In this document: positions 1-7,804 of the stretch, piece after piece
Layout of the letters: each line of letters opens with the position of its first letter
How positions within the stretch are numbered: the stretch's first letter is position 1
Assembly: GCA_030765455.1 (NCBI GenBank)
Contig: JAVCCM010000108.1
Coordinates: forward strand, 62,001-126,000
Reading direction: 5' to 3'
DNA length: 64,000 nucleotides
Origin: Candidatus Electryonea clarkiae
Lineage (GTDB): Bacteria > Electryoneota > Electryoneia > Electryoneales > Electryoneaceae
Program-made: the position numbers and the translations under genes
The notes under the pieces: model-generated
Seen by the model: the letters and a program-made list of their open reading frames with translations, nothing else
The model's database searches: none
Told to the model about the DNA's origin: nothing

Positions 1-234
1 TGCCAGTTTTTCGGAACGGTCTTCATCACCATACGCCTCCCGGTGCAGGCGAACCAGCTCCTGGTAACGGCTGATTTCCTCAGCATCTACAGAAAACCTG
101 GCGATATCGTCAGCAGTCTGATCCGTCCGGATAGATTTATCTTCCGGGCGTAATTCTTCTGCAGCCGGCGGTTTATCAATATGTTTGGGAGCGACCTCTG
201 AGGGTCCTTTCCCCGGAGTGATCTTGTCGATCAT
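1..234 (-). CDS. Small flagellar-operon protein, partial (possibly FlgM-like)
   Basis: Truncated by the left edge: 78 codons are visible from an ATG at 234 and the frame is open to base 1. An AGGAGAAAGG ribosome-binding sequence lies just upstream. The protein is hydrophilic and charged, with a disordered Pro/Glu/Lys-rich N-terminus and a helical end containing ISRYQELVRLHREAYG. It is 45 bp downstream of fliS on the same strand, so it is probably the next gene of the fliD-fliS transcript. Small disordered proteins ending in a helix at this position can be FlgM-type anti-sigma-28 factors, but the diagnostic C-terminus lies outside the window. The gene is real with good confidence; its function is a guess. 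Confidence 0.6.
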   Translation of the reverse strand, partial: MIDKITPGKGPSEVAPKHIDKPPAAEELRPEDKSIRTDQTADDIARFSVDAEEISRYQELVRLHREAYGDEDRSEKLA

Positions 235-279
235 TTCTTTCTGCCTTTCTCCTGCGCCATTTGAATCAGAAAATTAGGA

Positions 280-666
280 TTAAGCAGTTGCAACTTGTTT
301 TCTCGCCTGGTTCCACGCATCACGAAGATCAACCAGGATCTCTATAACAGGAATTAGCTTCTCGGGATTACTGTTTGCATTTGCTGTAATTAACTCGCGA
401 GTAAAGAAATCATATAAAGCATCGAGCTTCTTAGCAAATTCTCCCGTACCTGCCTCAGGATTGATTGATTTTCGTAATTCGCTTATCAATTCGAAAGCGA
501 GATCGAAACTCTTGGTACGTGCAGTATAATCTCCTTCAATCATTCCTCTCGACGCTTCTTTTAATGCCCTGATAATAGCATTATAAGTCGTGACGACAAG
601 ACTGCCGGGATCAGCTGTTGAAAAGCTGACATTGTTATACTGCTCATATGGATTAAACTGCGCCAT
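280..666 (-). CDS. fliS: Flagellar export chaperone FliS
   Basis: 128 aa, the usual FliS length. FliS binds the disordered C-terminal end of flagellin in the cytoplasm, prevents premature polymerisation and delivers it to the export gate. The N-terminal Tyr/Asn-rich stretch (NPYEQYNN), the segment around residues 15-30 (DPGSLVVTTYNAIIRAL), the central LYDFFTREL and the C-terminal VEILVDLRDAWNQA follow the family pattern of a four-helix bundle. An AAGGAAG ribosome-binding site is 5 nt before the ATG. It follows fliD by 131 bp on the same strand, the usual fliD-fliS order. No promoter or terminator is evident in that gap. Confidence 0.93.
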   Translation of the reverse strand: MAQFNPYEQYNNVSFSTADPGSLVVTTYNAIIRALKEASRGMIEGDYTARTKSFDLAFELISELRKSINPEAGTGEFAKKLDALYDFFTRELITANANSNPEKLIPVIEILVDLRDAWNQARKQVATA

Positions 667-797
667 ACATCTTCCTTTTTAAAACTTAAACTATTGCTCT
701 TACTTTTTCAAGTCCTTTTAACGGACAAATTATTAAATATCATCTCTATCATATTATCAATATTACCATCAATACTACAAATCTTTAATCAATCGCT

Positions 798-2441
798 TTA
801 CATTGAACTCAACCAGGATCCCTGGTTCCTGGCTAATGAAACAGCCTGTTCCATCGCAAGGAATTTTTTCTCAAGCTGTGTACGTTTTATCTCAAGTCTT
901 CTTTCCCAAGCCAGGAGTTGGTCATCCAGGTCAGTTATTTGATCTTCATATCCGTCCTTGACAATTTTGATAACTCCATCAATACTGTCAGTCCATATTT
1001 CAACATTATTTTTAGATTGAATCGCGACACCGGTTCCAAGCCTGATGTCAGCGCTGGTCGTACCTGCACCACCCCCAGGATAATTGAATTTTATTCGTAG
1101 CCCTTGAACCTCCGAGTATTCTTTCCCTACCAGGTAAGTATTATTCTCGATTGTTGCAGCATAACCACCAATAGTATTTGTGCCACTTGAATCAAGATTT
1201 CCACTTGCATCATAAGCCGCTTGAACAGCGTAAGTTCCACCTTTTGTGTGCTCAGTGCGAGTAAAATATTCAAGGTCGTTTGAAGTTGAACTTTGAGTGA
1301 AAACAAAGAGATCGATAATATCATCAATGTCTGTTTCAAGAGCTTCCTGCAACTCGGTGCTATTAACTGATAATTGTCCCCCGGGACCGATATCAATTCC
1401 TATACTCGAAAGGTTACTGAATTTTGCGCCGGCGTCCAGGTCAGGAACTGCCTGTGCGACGACTTCCAGGAGTTTTGTTTTGATAGATTGTATTTGGGAA
1501 TCCCCCATCAAAATTCCCATAATTTCATTCTCGGCATCATATCTTGTCTTAACCGTCATTTCCAGCATGACAGCATTATAATCATCAACCCAATCATTAA
1601 TTTTCTGTTTGACCAGGGAAAGATCTTCCTGTATTTGAATTGTAACGCCTAATGCGTCAGCATCTTTCAATGAAAGCGTAACACCATTAATTACATCATC
1701 TATCGTATTTGTTTCGCGTGTAATCCAGGTAGCAACGGGGAATCCATCAACCCTGATTTCTGAATCCTGCGCTGATTTTGTCTCAGTAAACGTCCCTGAA
1801 TCAAACTCTGTTCCAGTTCCAAGAGTAGTTGTATCTTGCACCGCAATAGTATTTGAAAGCCCTGGTTCCTTTGAAGAGAGTACCAAGTGTAACGGATCGA
1901 CAGCTCCGCCATCATCAATTGTTGACGCCACTACATAAGGTGTATCATCATCAATATTGTCAGCAGCAGTATTAATTAGTTGAACTAATCCAATTAAAGT
2001 GGTTCCATCGGGGACACTAATTGAATAACCTTCACCTCCGACAATATAATCGAACTGCCCTGCACCACCTGAAATCACAGGGGTACTGTTCAAGTCAGCC
2101 CAGCCGCTGTGAACTTCAACTTCTGCTTCCGCTAGTTGATTAATAATGACTGTGTGATTTCCTGCTACGGCACTCGCCGTTGCAGTAGCAGTGACTTTAT
2201 CAGTATCTGAGCTGCTCACTGATTTCGTTAACAACTCATCCCTGGTATCAACCGATTTTGATGTGGCTTGGAGAGTTTCAAGTTTTCCCTGAACCGAAGT
2301 CCAGGCATCTCGTTTTCTCTTGAACTCATCCTGCCGGTTAATAATCCGCTCAACCGGCTGAGATTCGATCTGCATCATAAGATCGACTGTATCACTCCAC
2401 TCAATCCCTGATGCAAGTCCTGTTATTGTAGTTGCAGGCAT
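798..2441 (-). CDS. fliD: Flagellar hook-associated protein 2 (filament cap) FliD
   Basis: 547 aa. FliD forms the cap at the filament tip under which exported flagellin subunits fold. The N-terminus has the FliD_N signature (ITGLASGIEWSDTVDLMM, then a short basic segment around residues 30-50). The C-terminus ends in the expected long coiled coil with YEDQITDLDDQLLAWERRLE and the terminal AMEQAV...QGSWLSSM. The middle is Thr/Ser/Asp-rich, as in the variable outer domains. It lies between flagellin and fliS. A terminator-like hairpin separates it from flagellin, so it may need its own start signal or read-through; I found no convincing sigma-28 site directly upstream. Confidence 0.95.
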   Translation of the reverse strand: MPATTITGLASGIEWSDTVDLMMQIESQPVERIINRQDEFKRKRDAWTSVQGKLETLQATSKSVDTRDELLTKSVSSSDTDKVTATATASAVAGNHTVIINQLAEAEVEVHSGWADLNSTPVISGGAGQFDYIVGGEGYSISVPDGTTLIGLVQLINTAADNIDDDTPYVVASTIDDGGAVDPLHLVLSSKEPGLSNTIAVQDTTTLGTGTEFDSGTFTETKSAQDSEIRVDGFPVATWITRETNTIDDVINGVTLSLKDADALGVTIQIQEDLSLVKQKINDWVDDYNAVMLEMTVKTRYDAENEIMGILMGDSQIQSIKTKLLEVVAQAVPDLDAGAKFSNLSSIGIDIGPGGQLSVNSTELQEALETDIDDIIDLFVFTQSSTSNDLEYFTRTEHTKGGTYAVQAAYDASGNLDSSGTNTIGGYAATIENNTYLVGKEYSEVQGLRIKFNYPGGGAGTTSADIRLGTGVAIQSKNNVEIWTDSIDGVIKIVKDGYEDQITDLDDQLLAWERRLEIKRTQLEKKFLAMEQAVSLARNQGSWLSSM

Positions 2442-2636
2442 TTTTCTACCAATCCATCTTTATTATCTTGGAATTAGATAACACAATACATATTTCTAAA
2501 AACTCATTACTTGACAAAATGTAACCTCGAGAATAATACAATCAATTGATTCTTCAAAACCTATACCATTTAAGATATTCTACTTATCAACACGATATTT
2601 GAATCATCATAAAATGTCACCTTCAGTTTTTTGCAC

Positions 2637-2690
2637 AGAGAAAACCCACGGCAACGCTGTCCCATCCGGAACCTGCGCCATCCGTGGGTT
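2637..2690 (-). terminator. Rho-independent terminator after flagellin
   Basis: A 9-bp inverted repeat (AACCCACGG at 2643-2651, CCGTGGGTT at 2682-2690) encloses a GC-rich interior. On the minus strand it is followed by TTTTCTCTG. It starts 50 bp past the flagellin stop codon, so it probably ends the abundant monocistronic flagellin message and reduces read-through into fliD. Confidence 0.6.
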
Positions 2691-2740
2691 GAAGGGGTAT
2701 TCTTTTTTACTGGACCTAATAGCGATCCACTAAAAGTTTA

Positions 2741-3577
2741 TTACCCGACCAGACCAGCAACTATCTGAGGCACCATATTAGCTTGAGCCAACATTGATGT
2801 ACCTGTTGAGAACAAGATCTGTGCCCTTACAAAGTTACTCATCTCGGCTGCTATGTCAGCATCACGAATCTGCGATTCTGCTGCAACCGCATTTTCGCTA
2901 CTAATCTGCAGGTTCAAAATAGTATTCTGCAGACGCTCGACATACGCACCAAGTGATGTCCTTTGGGTATCTTTTGAATTGATTGCCGTATCAAGCGTAT
3001 TAATAGCTGCTTGTGAGGTAATCGTATCCGTAACCTCTGAATTCCCTATTCCAAGTGCGGTAGCACCCATCGCACCAAGATTGATGTGATAATAGTCCTG
3101 GTTTTGAACATTATATGTCCCAATGTGGAACTTTAGCCCGATACCGGAACTATATTGACCATTCAACAAATAATTGCCGTTATAGTGTGTAGTATCGGCA
3201 ATTCTTGTGACTTCACTCTTAAGCTGTTGGAACTCAACATCTAGAGCTGCACGGTCACCTGATGTAAGCGCTCCGTTTGATGCCTGGATAGCGAGAGACC
3301 TCATTCTAATGAGTTTCTCATCGATAACACTCAATGCACCTTCGGCAGTCGCCAATAAATTAATGTTGTAATTCGCATTACGCTCAGCTTCTTCCATTGA
3401 AGCTATTTGCGCGCGCATCCTTTCGCTGACAGCCATTCCTGCCGGATCATCCCAGGAATAATTGATTCTCATTCCTGAAGAAAGACGTGTGATCGCCGAA
3501 TCCAGATCTTGCTGAGTCATCCAGATGTTACGCTGAGCGGTCATCGAGAGCACATTATGATTGATACGTGTGCTCAT
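2741..3577 (-). CDS. fliC: Flagellin
   Basis: 278 aa, a short flagellin made mainly of the conserved D0/D1 ends. The N-terminus INHNVLSMTAQRN... with LSSGMRINYSWDDPAGMAVS and the C-terminal ENAVAAESQIRDADIAAEMS are classic flagellin signatures. The variable centre (about residues 140-190) is minimal, so any glycans must sit on few exposed Ser/Thr residues. The C-terminus reads MVPQIVAGLVG instead of the common NVLSLL(R/G). A strong AAGGAGGTG ribosome-binding site lies 5 nt before the ATG, with a sigma-28 type promoter about 50 bp upstream. It lies directly downstream of the glycosyltransferase island and upstream of fliD/fliS. Confidence 0.97.
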   Translation of the reverse strand: MSTRINHNVLSMTAQRNIWMTQQDLDSAITRLSSGMRINYSWDDPAGMAVSERMRAQIASMEEAERNANYNINLLATAEGALSVIDEKLIRMRSLAIQASNGALTSGDRAALDVEFQQLKSEVTRIADTTHYNGNYLLNGQYSSGIGLKFHIGTYNVQNQDYYHINLGAMGATALGIGNSEVTDTITSQAAINTLDTAINSKDTQRTSLGAYVERLQNTILNLQISSENAVAAESQIRDADIAAEMSNFVRAQILFSTGTSMLAQANMVPQIVAGLVG

Positions 3578-3624
3578 TGAACACCTCCTTGCCTTGTTTT
3601 AAAGGAACCCCTTGCTTATCCATA

Positions 3625-3651
3625 TTATCGGACAGCTTGAAGAAACCTTTA
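3625..3651 (-). promoter_or_regulatory. Sigma-28 (FliA) type promoter of flagellin
   Basis: On the minus strand the sequence reads TAAAGGTT, 11 nt, TCCGATAA. The consensus for flagellar sigma-28 is TAAAGTTT, 11 nt, GCCGATAA, so the match is 7/8 and 7/8 with exact spacing. It lies 48 bp before the flagellin ATG. It implies a late-class flagellar gene under FliA, with FlgM-type control expected elsewhere in the genome. Confidence 0.85.
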
Positions 3652-3762
3652 CTGATTATAGCAAGATGGAGTCTTTAATGACTACTCAGTACTGTAAAAC
3701 AGGTCTGTAAACCCTTTATAATCACTCTGAGCATCTGCAGATTGTCAAAGAACTGAAGGAAT

Positions 3763-4158
3763 TTATCCTAATTGATCCAATTGTTTTCCTGATACTAAGC
3801 GTAGATTTTCCCTTATAGAGTGAAAATATCTACTACCTTTACGAACTTGTCCTTGCTCAACTTGAAGTCGATTGCTCCTTTTCTCCAGAGCTTGCTCGAG
3901 GTTTTGTTGTAATCTGCGAACGACTCTAAGTTTTTTGAGATTTTTACCTTTTGGGTTAAAGGTGTGTTTTTCACTCAAAAAACCAGAAAAAGCAGGAAGC
4001 GGTTGGCCAGGATCAAAACCGAATAACATCGCTATAGTTTTGTCCCTGCTTTCGAGCGCGATATCCAATGCAGTATCATGCTCGATTCTTGCCGCTTGCC
4101 ATGCATCGTTAGTGCTAACCAACAATTCTTCAAGCAATTCATTTTGAGCAGGATACAT
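3763..4158 (-). CDS. Small helical protein of unknown function in flagellar operon
   Basis: 131 aa, not recognised. Predominantly alpha-helical and charged: an acidic N-terminal helix (residues 1-40), a Pro/Gly-containing linker (FGFDPGQPLPAFSGF), then a basic helical half rich in Arg, Lys, Gln and Leu. It overlaps the preceding gene by 1 nt (TAATG), indicating translational coupling, and is the last gene before the flagellin promoter. Size, helicity and position suggest a type III export chaperone or flagellin-associated factor (FlgN/FliT-like), but no family motif is visible. Confidence 0.75.
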   Translation of the reverse strand: MYPAQNELLEELLVSTNDAWQAARIEHDTALDIALESRDKTIAMLFGFDPGQPLPAFSGFLSEKHTFNPKGKNLKKLRVVRRLQQNLEQALEKRSNRLQVEQGQVRKGSRYFHSIRENLRLVSGKQLDQLG

Positions 4159-4769
4159 TATACCACACTACCGACATCTTGAAGACATTTCATGTAGCCG
4201 CCCCAGTCTTCCATCGAAGGAATCAGCTCATACTCAACTAAATCCGCTAATAGAATAACATCACGCTGGGTTTGAGCTTCGATCATCTCGTCAAGCAAAC
4301 TGTTGATATCCAATGTTGTCTTTTCGAGGTTATTCTCACCGCTCACAATATCAGTAGCTTTCATCCTTAGAAGATTTGCTGCTGTAATTGTAGTCTTCAT
4401 CAAAATCTGAAGACCATCAAGACATTTGGCGAATATCTGATGTGCTTTTTCTTCATCGCCAACCCGGTATTCTTCTGATACCTGGTTAAGTTCTTTAAGC
4501 AATGCGGCATGAAAATCAGTCAAACTTTCCAGCGCTTCAAGTGCAACCATGTCCATTCTACCGGTTGTTACTTCCAGCCGATTATGATTTGAAAGTTCAT
4601 CTTCCTGCACCTCGAACTGACCTGTAACATCTTGTCCATCCAGATATACCTTGATGACACTCCTATCTTCTGAGAGAGTTTTGGCAATCTTACGAACTGC
4701 TTCAGCGATGGTACTTATATCACTGAAATCATTTACTGCCTGGTTACCATCAATTATGGTTTCAATCAT
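4158..4769 (-). CDS. Unknown protein coupled to flagellar glycosyltransferases
   Basis: 203 aa, not recognised. The N-terminal ~70 residues look like a small alpha/beta domain with a VYLDGQDVTGQFEV turn, followed by a long all-helical part ending in VILLADLVEYELIPSMEDW. No signal peptide or membrane segment. It overlaps both neighbours: ATGA with the upstream GT9-CgeB gene and TAATG with the downstream 131-aa gene. The pair sits immediately before flagellin. A role in flagellin export or modification is inferred purely from context. Confidence 0.78.
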   Translation of the reverse strand: MIETIIDGNQAVNDFSDISTIAEAVRKIAKTLSEDRSVIKVYLDGQDVTGQFEVQEDELSNHNRLEVTTGRMDMVALEALESLTDFHAALLKELNQVSEEYRVGDEEKAHQIFAKCLDGLQILMKTTITAANLLRMKATDIVSGENNLEKTTLDINSLLDEMIEAQTQRDVILLADLVEYELIPSMEDWGGYMKCLQDVGSVV

Positions 4770-7700
4770 CTTACATCTCCTTCTACCATAACCACCGTGC
4801 TTCCGATTGCTTCAGCAACCTTGTTAATAATTTGTTTCGCACGATGACAATATGTATGTTTTTTTACAATCTTTTTTCTTGCCTGCTTCATAATATTTTT
4901 ACCAATCTCAGGGTTTCTCAAAAAGTACCCTGCCTTATCCCGGGCTTCTTCAGGATCCGAGAAAGTGATACATTCCTGATCCGACTCGAACAATTCGCTT
5001 AAGTCTTCCTGATCATCAGTTACCAGGATTCCGCCTGCTGCCGGGATGTCAAAAACTCTCTGATTTACACCAGATGGCATTTGATAACTTGTAGCATTTA
5101 TATGAACTCCACCTCGATATATCGCAGGTAGTCCGTCAGGATATCTAACCATTCCATTGAGAGGAATTGATGGAGTCAAAACTCTCCAGCCTTCATCGCC
5201 GTATAAAATCAAACCGGATGCTGCACATTGTTCCGCAACTTCTTTTCTTAATTCACGTGTTGCAGTCAGTGCGATTGCAGATGCATAATTCAGCATTTTT
5301 CGACGTGACCAGGTTGAAATATCAACGCTTTCCGCTCTCGCTGCCATTTCGATTGCTGCCATTGCTTCGACTCGTCCCGACCTTTGTATCATTATGCTTC
5401 TTTCAAATAATGGATCCCGCTCTGCATTAATACCTGCTTTTTGACGCCATTCTGCGGACGGGTACAACATGGAGTTAGCTACCCACCTCAATCTGCCTTC
5501 GGATCCGTCAACTCCCGGACTGAAGCGCTCCAGGTCAGTCGCAAGCGGCATATATTCTACATTTTGAAAACCATAATCGTTCAATTCATCAATCGTGCTG
5601 CGTTCCCAGGTGAAAATGAAAGTTCTATCTGTAGGTACAGGCGAGTTATCAAGAAGTATAAAACCGGGTCGATCTACATACCAGGAAACTAATGGAAGTC
5701 CGATACCCTCAAGCATAGAAGCCAATTCACCATCCTGGTCAAAACCGAGGTGATTAATCGTTAGAAGTAAATCAGCACTCAAACTTGCTTCCAGGAGATC
5801 CCTAATAAAATCTGGGTTATCCTCGAAAGGTATCCGGGTAACTTTATGACCCAGCAATAAAAATGCTCTTGATAGTTCTTCCTGTACATAGTAATTATTG
5901 ACCGGCATTATGATATGATAACTTGAACCTTTCATCCGTGGTCTAGACAGAGCCGAATATCTATTATTTCCATTTATATTATGGTTTCTTTCTAAATTCA
6001 ATGAATAACTTGCTTTATTACTATCTTCAATTTGCATTGATAATTCTGATAAATACGGGTGCTCTTCATCGAACACTTCGATTTCTTTTCTTATCCGTTG
6101 ATCCAGAACATTTTTCAATAGGAATGCTGCAATATTCGCATTCTTCTGTAATTCTTTATAGAGTACTACAGTTTCGATAGCTTGTTGATTCAAATTACCC
6201 GGTGCCAGATTCTCTTTACCAAAATGAAACATCATTAGTAGTGGCCGCCAAGAGTCGCAGGTAATTCCAGCTTCATCAATCCTTTTATCAAGTTCAAACA
6301 GCATACCGCCAATATTTCTTATCTCATTTTGTTTTCCATTACTCCCGGAAGATGCCTCTACTAATTCTTCCGCTAACCTCTCCCCTTCCAGCGCCAGATT
6401 AGATAGCGTTTCCACACCTCTCAAATCTTCACGTAGTAGCCTTTCACGAAGTTGTTTCGGTAACTCACCATAAAATGACGCAAGAAAACCGTTCATCTGT
6501 TGTGGAGAAGCGCCTTCAGGTCTAAGAGATTTCTCAATACTTGCTTTCCACAATTCCCTGAAAACTTCTTTTATAACAATATGCCGATCCGGCTGAATTT
6601 CAGTGATCGGAACTTTTCGCCACCAGCCGTCCTCGTCAAATCCTGTTTTCCAGACTACACAATTACTATCTATATCTTGATTTGTGTAATTATCAGGAAC
6701 TGTATCTGCCAATAAATCCGTTGCTAATCTCACTACCGTCCGCGGAGAGATGTCATTGTGACAATTGAAGTGTGGACATTCTACCTGGAAATTACAGGGG
6801 AAACATGCCATTCTCGGTTCGATAATCAGATTTCCATCACCATAGGGACCGGTTTCATCAGAAAGCGCCGCGCCTAATGTGACAACCAGGGATTTCGTTC
6901 CAACCGATTGTGCGAGATGCATGGTGCCTGTATCATTGGTAATTAGCAAATCAGCGCTTTCAAGCCATGCCGCCAAAGTCGGAAGATCAGTCCTGCCTGC
7001 AAGAATTGTCGCTCCTCCACTCATTACTCTTGTAGCCTGCTCGGCATGAGAGATCTCATTTTCAGTTCCCACGAACAAAATATGCGCCCCGGTATTTTCG
7101 AAAAGTACTTTGCCGGTTTCTCCGAATTTCTCCGCTTCCCAGCGTTTGTCTTCTTCCGATGCGCCGCACTGTATGATTATTCGGGGACCGGTTTCATGAG
7201 TGAGCAGTAAAGTCTTTTCTTCCTCTGTAACCTTTTTCCTCGCATCCTCAGTCACCGTATATTTCATTTGGCTGTGACTAAATCTATCCTTCAATCCATT
7301 TCCCGTGCCAACCATAACATCTACAAGGTGGAATGGATTCAAAGATCGATTCAGATTGCCCGCGAAGAAATATCGTGCCCATATCCCGGAAATAACCTTA
7401 TATCCTTCCCTGTCCAATGTGAGTCCGCCAACAACCGGACCATTAAGCAAATGGGAGAAAATCAGGCTTACATCAGTATGGCTTACATTGTAAATTGCAT
7501 CATATTTGACTTTACAGAATTTCCCAATTTCGGATTTGAATTCTTTTACCAGGTCAGCAATGGATTTGTTATCGTTCCCTTTTACCGCATCAATTGAGAG
7601 TTTTGTCAAGTGGCTGAAATCGAATGAAACAACCTTATCAACGTTCATTCCCTCTACAATCGGCTTATAACTCGTGACTGCAAAAAGGTGTATTTCACAA

Positions 7701-7804
7701 CCCGGGTAAATTGTTTTAAGCCGGTCTATCATGGGACCAGTCATCAACAGATCGCCCATTCGGGTGAGGTTAATGACAGCTATTTTCATTCTATCATTAT
7801 TCAT
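4766..7804 (-). CDS. GT9 (heptosyltransferase-like) and CgeB-like fusion glycosyltransferase
   Basis: 1012 aa, two glycosyltransferases in one chain. Residues ~1-375 are a GT9 ADP-heptose:LPS heptosyltransferase-like unit (MKIAVINLTRMGDLLMTGP; then LLITNDTGTMHLAQSVG with the nucleotide-sugar site). A helical middle links it to a CgeB-like GT-B domain (~630-1005) with LGHKVTRIPFED, LPLVSWYVDRPG and near the end GGVHINATSYQMP...GVNQRVFDIPAAGG. The ATG at 7804 is chosen because it follows AGAAGGGGG and forms an ATGA overlap with the upstream gene. Cytoplasmic, no signal peptide. Its place between flgL and flagellin suggests transfer of a heptose-like or other sugar to flagellin. A cysteine pair (ACFPCNF, then CPHFNC) follows the GT9 core. 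Confidence 0.88.
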   Translation of the reverse strand: MNNDRMKIAVINLTRMGDLLMTGPMIDRLKTIYPGCEIHLFAVTSYKPIVEGMNVDKVVSFDFSHLTKLSIDAVKGNDNKSIADLVKEFKSEIGKFCKVKYDAIYNVSHTDVSLIFSHLLNGPVVGGLTLDREGYKVISGIWARYFFAGNLNRSLNPFHLVDVMVGTGNGLKDRFSHSQMKYTVTEDARKKVTEEEKTLLLTHETGPRIIIQCGASEEDKRWEAEKFGETGKVLFENTGAHILFVGTENEISHAEQATRVMSGGATILAGRTDLPTLAAWLESADLLITNDTGTMHLAQSVGTKSLVVTLGAALSDETGPYGDGNLIIEPRMACFPCNFQVECPHFNCHNDISPRTVVRLATDLLADTVPDNYTNQDIDSNCVVWKTGFDEDGWWRKVPITEIQPDRHIVIKEVFRELWKASIEKSLRPEGASPQQMNGFLASFYGELPKQLRERLLREDLRGVETLSNLALEGERLAEELVEASSGSNGKQNEIRNIGGMLFELDKRIDEAGITCDSWRPLLMMFHFGKENLAPGNLNQQAIETVVLYKELQKNANIAAFLLKNVLDQRIRKEIEVFDEEHPYLSELSMQIEDSNKASYSLNLERNHNINGNNRYSALSRPRMKGSSYHIIMPVNNYYVQEELSRAFLLLGHKVTRIPFEDNPDFIRDLLEASLSADLLLTINHLGFDQDGELASMLEGIGLPLVSWYVDRPGFILLDNSPVPTDRTFIFTWERSTIDELNDYGFQNVEYMPLATDLERFSPGVDGSEGRLRWVANSMLYPSAEWRQKAGINAERDPLFERSIMIQRSGRVEAMAAIEMAARAESVDISTWSRRKMLNYASAIALTATRELRKEVAEQCAASGLILYGDEGWRVLTPSIPLNGMVRYPDGLPAIYRGGVHINATSYQMPSGVNQRVFDIPAAGGILVTDDQEDLSELFESDQECITFSDPEEARDKAGYFLRNPEIGKNIMKQARKKIVKKHTYCHRAKQIINKVAEAIGSTVVMVEGDVR

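Noticed and set aside
2442-2636. Sigma-28 promoter for fliD
   Set aside because: GTTGATAA occurs on the minus strand, but there is no -35-like sequence at 11 nt and the other candidates fail on both elements.
2637-2740. Possible c-di-GMP riboswitch after flagellin
   Set aside because: The GGATGGCG and GGGACAGCG pieces looked riboswitch-like, but the conserved GEMM core is absent and the hairpin lies downstream of flagellin with a T-rich tail, so a terminator explains it.
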